Assembly: GCF_900452385.1 (NCBI RefSeq)
Contig: NZ_UGOA01000001.1
Coordinates: 1,187,501 to 1,251,500 of the forward strand
DNA from: Legionella donaldsonii
GTDB lineage: Bacteria; Pseudomonadota; Gammaproteobacteria; Legionellales; Legionellaceae
Length of the DNA: 64,000 bases
Reading direction: 5' to 3'
Part shown: positions 19,801 through 26,495 of the stretch, one piece after another
How positions within the stretch are numbered: the first letter of the stretch is position 1
How the letters are laid out: each line of letters starts with the position of its first letter
Position numbers and translations under genes: made by a program
The notes under the pieces: generated by a model
What the model was told of the DNA's origin: nothing
Seen by the model: only the letters and a program-made list of their open reading frames with translations
The model's database searches: none

Positions 19801-20124
19801 CTGTTGTAGAAGTTGCCAGCCTCGTTCTGCACAGCGATTGAGTGCTTCAGCAGCATAACTGTAGGTTTGTTGTTGGTGTGCAGAGGCGGGAGCAAGACCA
19901 GAAGCAGCTTGCTGTAAAGCCAATATAATACGCTCTCGCATTTCACTGGCTGCTTTGCGCGTAAAGGTCAGAGCAACGATTTGTTCAGGCTCGTTGACGT
20001 GTCCCAATAATCTCAAATAACGTTGAGTCAGTATTTCGGTTTTACCAGAACCGGCCGGTGCTTGTACAATAAAAGACCGGCGAGGATCAGTAGCTTGTAG
20101 ACGTTGTTGGCTATCCTTAAGCAT
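16879..20124 (-). CDS. AddA-like UvrD-family helicase/exonuclease
   Basis: 1081 residues. Superfamily 1A helicase with C-terminal PD-(D/E)XK nuclease, as in AddA/RecB of double-strand break processing enzymes. Walker A is APAGSGKTEILTQRY at about 21, Walker B LLVDEFQDTS, then VGDPMQSIYRFRQAE, MTIHKSKGLEFD and LYVAVTRAKKRL. The nuclease site appears in the last ~180 residues as RQLGIVAHELLQW and WIIDFKTGSEQ with QVNEYARLL. The gene starts 7 bp after the lysAC stop on the same strand, so the two are probably co-transcribed. The usual AddB-type partner is not adjacent on either side. Family placement is firm; the exact subtype is inferred. Confidence 0.85.
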   Translation of the reverse strand: MLKDSQQRLQATDPRRSFIVQAPAGSGKTEILTQRYLRLLGHVNEPEQIVALTFTRKAASEMRERIILALQQAASGLAPASAHQQQTYSYAAEALNRCAERGWQLLQQPGRLRIITIDSLCQTLCQAIPLQEKQVPYAQISEYPERHYQAAARACFAHALSDINLHQPLKCLLQHLDNRQDKFLELLSELLANRDQWLASLYSARDQSQTNYEQMLLFIEQHELTRFKQSTPVNCQDDLCQLVRQFASLETNPDSPRYSLRNWHSFAQLDRDLVANLAALLLTSQGHLRKSFDHHVGLKRGICDDALYNHLKENSKAILSQLENAPDFLDALVRVQHLPAPHYDPEQWEVLQALFTLLPILVGHLHLIFSEQNEVDFAAISQQALLALGDEENPTDLTLFLDNAIHHLLVDEFQDTSIQQFQLLTKLVYGWQPDDGKTLFIVGDPMQSIYRFRQAEVGLFLKAKQQGIGPVQLTPLELCCNFRSTATLVDWVNHQFRTIFPQLDDMESGAVSFHPSTNVLPADGNSYVKAQQFPDRQQEALALIKCIVDELEANPNSDIAILVRSRNQLTDIMQLLREQQISFQGVEIELLAKLPHLRDLWSLTQALLRPANRLAWLALLRSPCAGLSLADLHLLANFDKKKSIYHALSQLDHIVRLSEEGRTRARFVYTVLQEALACRHQHSFSGWIAQSFRQLHGDKILTATEQADLEQFWRLIDRCTPNGQLPEWDYFNNEFNRLYSQRTTPSRLQVMTIHKSKGLEFDCVILPGLGSKARNQDNPLLRWLKLPSKKHGELLLVSPIKAAHREQCLLYDYLGKLDSEKNSYELQRLLYVAVTRAKKRLFLFDNSEKESQGTFRSFLKHEEFLTQEERLQPIMPSEKLPELYRLPFAFYADLPSISFSKIPATTLLPADSNARQLGIVAHELLQWICDHHPSTDENLPWPLVMNQLKSLGLDPTEQDNVYAILQQQIAHLFKDPIGQWLIQPHAEEKNEYELLVSEQGTVSTRIIDRTFIAQGCRWIIDFKTGSEQMEAQKNHQQQVNEYARLLARLRSEPIKCGLYYLASGHWVQWDYTGHLALSPIE

Positions 20125-20131
20125 GTGAGTA

Positions 20132-22693
20132 TTAGTCCCAAATAATTTCTTGCGCTGGTGCTCTGAGATTATAGTTGGAACTCATACAATGACCATAGGC
20201 ACCGGCATTGGCAATGAGTATCACATCATTTTCCTGAGTCTCTGGTAGCAATCGGTCGTAACCTAAGGTATCCCCTGATTCGCAGATGGGGCCAACGATA
20301 TGTGCAAAACCCGTTTTTTCCTGGTGCAGGCGACTCAAATTGACAATTTCATGATAGGCACCATAAAGTGAGGGTCGCATCAGTGAATTCATTCCTGTTT
20401 CAATGCCAATAAATCGGACTTTACCTTTTTCTTTGCACTGGGTTACTTTCGCGAGGAGCACGCCGCTTTCAGCGACAAAGAAACGCCCAGGCTCCAACCA
20501 AAATTTCAAATGAGAAAAACGGGTTTTTACTGCCATTAGGGAAGCATCCAAGGCTGCCAAGTCTAAAGGCTGTTGTCCAGGCTTTTCAACGATGCCCAGT
20601 CCGCCGCCCAGATTAATGACAGATAAGTCTGGGAACTGCTCGGCCAATGCTGTAAGCATTAGCGCGGTCTGCTGCCAAAGTTCGGGAGTTAAAATACCGC
20701 TGCCGGAGTGAGCATGTAACCCCATGACTTTAACATGGTGTTGGGCAACCAATTGAATGACCTGAGTGAGATCATGCTGCGGTATGCCAAATTTGGATTC
20801 ATTACCGCCTGTACAAACATACTTATGATGTCCTGCACCGCAGCCTGGATCTATACGTAATAAAATGCGTTTTTCAACGAAGAGCTCCGGCCAATTTTCC
20901 AAAGGATATAGATTATCGACGGTGACGTGACAACCTAGTGAAAGTGCGTATTCATACTCTGCTTTTGCAGCGAAATTGGGCGTAAAGAGGAGTCTTTCTT
21001 TATCGATTTGAGGAAATAAGTTCAAGACATGTTCCAACTCATCTATTGAGACGCATTCAAAGCCAATCCCCTTGTGATAAAGTGTCTGCAAGATAGCGGG
21101 ATGTGGGTTTGCTTTAATCGCGTAATAGAGTTGATCAATCGATTTTAAGCTTAATAATTCATCGGCTTTATTGGCCTGAGTTGGACTATGGTAGACATAA
21201 CAGGGCGAGTTGTTTGCTGCGATTGTCAGCAATTTCTGGCGTTCATTTTCCCACCAAGGTGTTTTCTTCAATGCGGGTTTGCCGAATTCTTCCTGCCAAC
21301 TTTTTGAATAATAGAAACTTTGCGGGTTATTTTCAATCAGTAGACTATGCAGTTTCTGGCATAATTTGTCAGCCTGTGATTCATCAACAACAAAGGTTAA
21401 ATTTAAATCATTCGAAGCCAGGGACATGAGGTAAACTTGCTGCGCATCGAATACTTCAAGGGTAGGTCCTAATTGGGGTAGGACAGTACGGATATGATGG
21501 CCAACAAGACTAACCGCGCTACAGGGTTCAATCAATTTAGCACGTCCGAAACGATTCAAATCGGCGAGCAACGCATCCAATGCCCGACGGTCACGTAATT
21601 TGGCATTACTATCTAATGAAAGCGTGACGTTAAACTCTGAGGAAGAGAGTAGATCCACTGAAAAACCATGCGTTTTAAATGCTGCAAAGACATCAGCCAG
21701 GAAACCCACTTGTTGCCACATATTAAGCGTATCAATGGAAATCAGGATAACACTATGTTTGACCTGAATGGATTTTATGGGGGGAGCATTATCATCACTT
21801 TCTTTAGAAATCCGCGTGCCTGAATGGTCTGGCATGCGAGTGAATTTGACCACCATAGGGATTCCTGCCCGGCGTACGGGAGGTAAACAATTGGGATGCA
21901 AAACTTTTGCACCCATCGAGGCAATTTCCTGGGCTTCATCATAATTCAATTGTTTTAATAGGCGTGCATGCGGCAATTGATGAGGATTGGCTGTATAGAT
22001 CCCGGGAACATCAGTCCATATTTCACAAGCACTGGCTTGCAGGATAGCGGCCAATAAAGCGGCTGAGGTATCGGAGCCTCCACGACCAAGCAATACCGTT
22101 TCTCCTTGTGGATTGGCCGCAAAAAATCCTTGTGTAATAACAGCCGCTGCGCCACTGGCAAGCAGTTTTTTACTGAGCGCTGGATTAGCTTCACTATTGC
22201 ATCTTGCTGCAAGGTAATTGACAGCATCGCCGCCAGGAATTGCTGTAGAAATTAATGCTTCACGGACATCGAACCACAGACAATTAATTTCTCTTTGTTG
22301 CAGAAATGCATGCCCTAAACGAGTCATCATTAACTCACCCAGGCTTAAAATTTGTGCCCGTGTTTTTGCCGGTGCTTCTTTGAGAAGGGCAATACCAGTC
22401 AACCATTGATGCAATTGTTCCAGCTCAGTAGTAATCAGTTCAGGAGACACTTGCAAGGCTTGGGCTAATTCCATATGGCCTTGGCGAATCTCTGCTTCAA
22501 TAGTTTGGTGCTGGTTTAATAAAGCAGCATTGATGGCTTGCTCTAATTTATTTGAAATTTGCGTAAGGGCTGAACACACAATAACCGGTTGTACGCCATT
22601 GGCAATATGTTGTTTAGTAATGGCTGCTATATTTTCCCAGGTTTGAAGAGAAGAAACACTGGTACCACCAAATTTCGTAACGACTTGTTGCAT
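20132..22693 (-). CDS. lysAC: Bifunctional aspartate kinase / diaminopimelate decarboxylase
   Basis: About 853 residues from the ATG at 22693, where MQQVVTKFGGTSVSS starts like other aspartokinases. An in-frame ATG 72 bp upstream would add an unneeded hydrophobic tail. The protein fuses the first and last enzymes of lysine synthesis. The kinase half shows KFGGTSV, GRGGSDTSAA and TDVPGIYTANP, followed by ACT-like regulatory segments (about 315-460). The decarboxylase half shows the PLP lysine in YYAIKANPHP near residue 525, HAHSGSG, NLGGGLGI, EPGRFFVAESG, CESGDTLG and NAGAYGHCMSSNYN. The same fusion is known from Legionella and Xanthomonadaceae. Feedback inhibition by lysine is likely but not visible. 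Confidence 0.93.
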   Translation of the reverse strand: MQQVVTKFGGTSVSSLQTWENIAAITKQHIANGVQPVIVCSALTQISNKLEQAINAALLNQHQTIEAEIRQGHMELAQALQVSPELITTELEQLHQWLTGIALLKEAPAKTRAQILSLGELMMTRLGHAFLQQREINCLWFDVREALISTAIPGGDAVNYLAARCNSEANPALSKKLLASGAAAVITQGFFAANPQGETVLLGRGGSDTSAALLAAILQASACEIWTDVPGIYTANPHQLPHARLLKQLNYDEAQEIASMGAKVLHPNCLPPVRRAGIPMVVKFTRMPDHSGTRISKESDDNAPPIKSIQVKHSVILISIDTLNMWQQVGFLADVFAAFKTHGFSVDLLSSSEFNVTLSLDSNAKLRDRRALDALLADLNRFGRAKLIEPCSAVSLVGHHIRTVLPQLGPTLEVFDAQQVYLMSLASNDLNLTFVVDESQADKLCQKLHSLLIENNPQSFYYSKSWQEEFGKPALKKTPWWENERQKLLTIAANNSPCYVYHSPTQANKADELLSLKSIDQLYYAIKANPHPAILQTLYHKGIGFECVSIDELEHVLNLFPQIDKERLLFTPNFAAKAEYEYALSLGCHVTVDNLYPLENWPELFVEKRILLRIDPGCGAGHHKYVCTGGNESKFGIPQHDLTQVIQLVAQHHVKVMGLHAHSGSGILTPELWQQTALMLTALAEQFPDLSVINLGGGLGIVEKPGQQPLDLAALDASLMAVKTRFSHLKFWLEPGRFFVAESGVLLAKVTQCKEKGKVRFIGIETGMNSLMRPSLYGAYHEIVNLSRLHQEKTGFAHIVGPICESGDTLGYDRLLPETQENDVILIANAGAYGHCMSSNYNLRAPAQEIIWD

Positions 22694-22948
22694 GATTATG
22701 CCCGTGCAAAAAAAGAACACATTAACATGGACTGATGAATAGATACAAGCAGAAGGCTGCAACAAAATGGCAATTAATTCCCAATGTGATTTTAATAATT
22801 ACACCTTGGATTTATCATGACTATTTTAATGATTTTATTAGGAAATTTTTTCTCTAATCGTTTGAAAACCGTTTCAATTCATTTATCATCAGTCTTTTGC
22901 AAACATCTCGGGATGCATTTTAACGTTAAGGAGTGTGGAGTGAAGAGC

Positions 22949-24364
22949 ATGCAAAAACCCATGAGAACAATCGTCAGCGCAGCTGTCGTTGCGATGATGG
23001 CAAGTACTATTGCCAACGCGGGGAGCTTTTCCCTGTACACAGAAAGTACTGCTTCGGCAGTAGGGAATTATGCTGCGGGTGTGGCAGCAGAAGCAGCTGA
23101 TGCGTCAACTGGCTGGTACAACCCGGCAGGTCTGGCACTCATTCGGCAGCAACAAGTGGTTGTTGGTGCTGTAGGTGTATTTCCATCCTCTGAATTAACG
23201 GGTACCAGTACTTTCAGAACGGTAGGTCTTCCTCCTTTTGGCCAAACGTTTAGTGGAATCCAGGGAGCTAAAGATGCCGTAGTCCCTTCTTTTCATTACG
23301 CCTTGCCTTTAGGTGAAAATGCAACCTTTGGTTTAAGTATCGTTTCACCATTTGGTTTGGTTACTGACTGGGATAAAACCAGCCAGGTTCGTTATGGTGC
23401 TACGATCAGCGAATTGATTACTACCAATGTCTCTCCTGAAATTGGTGGTAAACTGACTGAGAATCTTGCTCTGGGTGGTGGTATTGATTTCCAATATGCG
23501 CGAGTTAAATTTAATCGCATCCTGGGTGAGCCCGCCTTAATGCAAGCGTTTGGTTTTCCACCAAGTTTTGTGGACTCAATGAGTTATAACAAGGGCGACT
23601 CGTTTGGTATCGGTTTCCACGCTGGTGTGTTAACTATGTTTAATGATAACCACACTCGCATTGGTTTAAATTACCAATCACAGATGAAGCATAAATTTAA
23701 TGGATACAGCCGTTTGGGTGGTCGTTATGCGTCACCTGGGTTTAACGTTATAAATCCGGTTTCAGTAGCAACGGCAACTCCAAATAACACAATATGGAAT
23801 AATAATTTATCCAGTAATGACATCGATCTTCCGGAAATTGTTACCTTAAGTGCGTATCAAGATGTTAATGAGAAATTAGCTCTCTTAGGTTCAGTGGTTT
23901 ATACGGGCTGGCATTCCCTAAGAACTATTCAACTAAATAACGCGCTTACTTCCGCGCCAGTCGTTGGTGTGGTCAAGGTTATTTCTGCTTCTATTGAAGA
24001 TTATGACAATGCTTGGCGTTTTGCACTCGGGGCTAATTACCATGTGAATGAGCAGCTAATGTTGCGTGTTGGCGGTGGTTATGATCAGACTCCAACCACT
24101 AACCTGCATCGTAGCATCCGTATCCCCGACTCTGATCGATGGGCATTATCTATTGGTGCACATTATCAATTAAAGCCAGAAATTGGTGTTGATGTAGGGT
24201 ATACACACCTCTTTGCTACTGGTGACCGTCGAATCAACAGAACTGATCCTGTTAGTTCGTTCAGTACCTACAATATTAATGCTGATATTGATGCACACGC
24301 AGATTTGGTTGGTATTCAAGCTGTCTGGACTATTGATAAGCCAGTTCCGGTTGCTACAAAGTAA
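22949..24364 (+). CDS. FadL/OmpP1 family outer membrane transporter
   Basis: About 471 residues from the ATG at 22949. The frame is open further upstream, but the ribosome site and signal peptide support this start or an in-frame GTG at 22940. The signal peptide runs MQKPMRTIVSAAVVAMMAST and then IANA before mature GSFSLYTES. The family hallmark STGWYNPAGLALI is near residue 50 of the precursor, followed by alternating beta-barrel strands to the C-terminus. FadL-type porins move long-chain fatty acids or other hydrophobic molecules across the outer membrane. The gene diverges from lysAC and ends at a strong bidirectional terminator. Confidence 0.88.
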   Translation: MQKPMRTIVSAAVVAMMASTIANAGSFSLYTESTASAVGNYAAGVAAEAADASTGWYNPAGLALIRQQQVVVGAVGVFPSSELTGTSTFRTVGLPPFGQTFSGIQGAKDAVVPSFHYALPLGENATFGLSIVSPFGLVTDWDKTSQVRYGATISELITTNVSPEIGGKLTENLALGGGIDFQYARVKFNRILGEPALMQAFGFPPSFVDSMSYNKGDSFGIGFHAGVLTMFNDNHTRIGLNYQSQMKHKFNGYSRLGGRYASPGFNVINPVSVATATPNNTIWNNNLSSNDIDLPEIVTLSAYQDVNEKLALLGSVVYTGWHSLRTIQLNNALTSAPVVGVVKVISASIEDYDNAWRFALGANYHVNEQLMLRVGGGYDQTPTTNLHRSIRIPDSDRWALSIGAHYQLKPEIGVDVGYTHLFATGDRRINRTDPVSSFSTYNINADIDAHADLVGIQAVWTIDKPVPVATK

Positions 24365-24380
24365 AGAGTATAAAGCTCAA

Positions 24381-24410
24381 AAAGCCACGCAATGCGTGGC
24401 TTTTTTATTT
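24381..24410 (+). terminator. Strong bidirectional intrinsic terminator
   Basis: A perfect 10-bp stem AAAGCCACGC / GCGTGGCTTT (24381-24390, 24394-24403) with a 3-nt loop is followed by a T-rich run on the plus strand. Upstream A residues give a T run on the minus strand. It sits exactly between the convergent fadL-like gene and the small secreted protein gene. Confidence 0.9.
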
Positions 24411-24802
24411 TAATCCTTGGTGATAGTCGCTTCGCCTGGGCCATTCACTTTTATAGTATACCCATTAGCGCGAATTTCTGTAGGTGTTATAACACCTGAC
24501 TCGATGTTCAAATTTAACCAACCTAGGTTTACTGGGTTTGAAGTATTCGTTGCCATTTTAATTAATGCGCCGCAATTTCCTCCTACGATGTGTCCGAAGC
24601 AAATCATTCTGACTACTGCCCAATGTACTTTACCATCGCTATTCGCTTTAGTAGGTTGATGGGAGTCAATAGTTCCATCAATATAGGCGTTTGACTCGAC
24701 ATTGGTTCTGTTATGGATAATCAAATAAGTTGGACTTGCAAAAACTGCGCTGGTTGCGAGACTTAACGCTGCAACAGTCAAACCTTTGAACACTCGATTC
24801 AT
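24410..24802 (-). CDS. Small secreted protein of unknown function
   Basis: 130 residues with a clear signal peptide (MNRVFKGLTVAALSLATSAV, cleaved after FASP or nearby). The mature part of about 107 residues looks beta-rich (TYLIIHNRTNVESNAYIDGT, GYTIKVNGPGEATITKD). It contains two Cys (ICFGHIVGGNCG) that could form one disulfide. I do not recognise the family. It is monocistronic, faces the fadL terminator at its 3' end, and its 5' side adjoins the 138-bp repeat array. Confidence 0.7.
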   Translation of the reverse strand: MNRVFKGLTVAALSLATSAVFASPTYLIIHNRTNVESNAYIDGTIDSHQPTKANSDGKVHWAVVRMICFGHIVGGNCGALIKMATNTSNPVNLGWLNLNIESGVITPTEIRANGYTIKVNGPGEATITKD

Positions 24803-24948
24803 ATCTTTACTCCGTAATTAAAAATTGGTTTGTTTCAAGCGGTCAGGAATCAATAGGCCGCTCTTTTTATTATTATTACCATCGTTTACAACGAATCCCT
24901 TGCGGGTTTTACTATAGGGTAATGCTTGATTAGTGACAACCCTTTATC

Positions 24949-25506
24949 AGACTTCTTTTGAAACTCTACTGCATTGGCGCATCGCTTCGTCGAACCGGTG
25001 CTCGAATCCTCATGTACTGACGTGTACACTGCGGTTCTGCGCGCCGTCTCTCCTCGCGCTGCTCTCACTGCAGCGAGTTTCGCAAGAAGTCTATTTTTAT
25101 ACGCTACTGCATTGGCGCATCGCTTCGTCGAACCGGTGCTCGAATCCTCATGTACTGATGTGTACACTGCGGTTCTGCGCGCCGTCTCTCCTCGCGCTGC
25201 TCTCACTGCAGCGAGTTTCGCAAGAAGTCTATTTTTATACGCTACTGCATTGGCGCATTGCTTCGTCGAACCGGTGCTCGAATCCTCATGTACTGACGTG
25301 TACACTGCGGTTCTGCGCGCCGTCTCTCCTCGCGCTGCTCTCACTGCAGCGAGTTTCGCAAGAAGTCTATTTTTATACGCTACTGCATTGGCGCATCGCT
25401 TCGTCGAACCGGTGCTCGAATCCTCATGTACTGATGTGTACACTGCGGTTCTGCGCGCCGTCTCTCCTCGCGCTGCTCTCACTGCAGCGAACTTCAAAAG
25501 AAGTCT
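24949..25506. repeat. Four tandem copies of a 138-bp unit framed by inverted repeats
   Basis: The sequence CTACTGCATTGGCG recurs at 24966 (after ACT), 25104, 25242 and 25380, an exact 138-bp period. Copies are nearly identical: a C/T difference (GACGTG or GATGTG) alternates C,T,C,T, and copy 3 has GCATTG for GCATCG. The first unit begins AGACTTCTTTTGAAACTC (24949-24966) and ends with GAGTTTCGCAAGAAGTCT (25075-25092), an inverted repeat of 18 bp with two mismatches. The array as a whole is closed by a perfect 14-bp inverted pair (24949-24962 and 25493-25506). The last two bases overlap the hemB stop codon. Because 138 is divisible by three, long ORFs open in several frames; these are almost certainly not genes. 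Likely a MITE-like or other dispersed intergenic element that expanded by slippage. Confidence 0.9.
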
Positions 25507-26491
25507 ATTTTTTGTTTAAAATGCGAGCAATGTCTTTGGCGAAATAGGAAATAATTAAATCTGCCCCAGCGCGCCTAATAGAAAGCAAACTCTCGATCAT
25601 GGCTTGCTCTTCATTAATTAAACCTTGAGCTGCAGCATTTTTTAGCATGGAATATTCGCCACTGACTTGATAGGCGGCTAAAGGAATTTCAGGATAATGT
25701 TGTTTGAGTCGAAAAATGACATCGAGATAGTTCATTGCTGGTTTAACCATCAATAAATCAGCCCCTTCCTCCAAATCAAGAGCGGCTTCTCGTAAGGCTT
25801 CATGGCCATTAGCCGGATTCATTTGATAGGTTTTTCTATCGCCAAACTGAGGTGCTCCTTGCGCTGCCTCGCGGAATGGGCCATAGAAACTTGAGCTGTA
25901 TTTAACTGCATAACTTAGGATTGCTGTATCAAGATGACCCGCTTCATCCAAAGCCTGGCGAATCGCTGTTACCATGCCATCTGTCATGCTGCTTGGGGCT
26001 ACCCAGTCGGCGCCGGCATCGGCATGGCTAACTGCCTGCTGGCTTAATGAGGTCAAGGTTGCATCGTTATCTATCTGCTCACCCTGTAAAATACCGCAAT
26101 GACCATGACTGGTGTACTCACAAAAACAGACATCGGTAATAATCAAAAGCTCCTTATTGACATCGCGGATAGTACGTATGGCTTGTTGAATGATGCCGTC
26201 TGCCATGAGAGAAGCACTGCCTTGCGCATCTTTATGTGCTGGAATACCAAAGAGTAATACCGCAGGAACGCCCAGGGCTGAAAGCTCTTCAATTTCTTGC
26301 GGTAAGCAATTGAGTGTTAATTGAAATTGCCCAGGCATCGATTTAATTTCCTTTTTCTCAGTGATAGTTTCACTGATGAATAAAGGAGCGATGAATTGTT
26401 GAGGGTGTAAATGCGTTTCCTGTAGCATCGCCCGCACAGCCGGGTTGCGGCGCATTCGTTTTAAACGTAGGGGAAGTTGATAATTGGTCAT
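25505..26491 (-). CDS. hemB: Delta-aminolevulinic acid dehydratase (porphobilinogen synthase)
   Basis: About 328 residues from the ATG at 26491 (MTNYQLPLRLKRMRRNPAVR). The longer frame would overlap tamB and is unlikely. HemB condenses two 5-aminolevulinate molecules to porphobilinogen in heme synthesis. Seen are the Cys-rich zinc site DVCFCEYTSHGHCG and the two active-site lysines in YAVKYSSSFYGPF and LMVKPAMNYLD. It is therefore the zinc-dependent type. The gene follows tamB by 4 bp, so it is probably read from the tam operon. Its TAG stop coincides with the edge of the 138-bp repeat array. Confidence 0.95.
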   Translation of the reverse strand: MTNYQLPLRLKRMRRNPAVRAMLQETHLHPQQFIAPLFISETITEKKEIKSMPGQFQLTLNCLPQEIEELSALGVPAVLLFGIPAHKDAQGSASLMADGIIQQAIRTIRDVNKELLIITDVCFCEYTSHGHCGILQGEQIDNDATLTSLSQQAVSHADAGADWVAPSSMTDGMVTAIRQALDEAGHLDTAILSYAVKYSSSFYGPFREAAQGAPQFGDRKTYQMNPANGHEALREAALDLEEGADLLMVKPAMNYLDVIFRLKQHYPEIPLAAYQVSGEYSMLKNAAAQGLINEEQAMIESLLSIRRAGADLIISYFAKDIARILNKK

Positions 26492-26495
26492 CCGA

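Noticed and set aside
22817-22948. Upstream extension of the FadL-like gene
   Set aside because: The extension would bury the signal peptide; ribosome site and signal sequence fit a start at 22949 or 22940.
24949-25506. CRISPR array
   Set aside because: The whole 138-bp unit repeats with no variable spacers and no cas genes are present.
24886-25547. Three long overlapping ORFs (about 180-200 codons) on both strands with 46-residue repeats
   Set aside because: They exist only because the DNA repeat period is 138 bp (46 codons) and the unit happens to lack stops; no ribosome site, and all frames are open alike.
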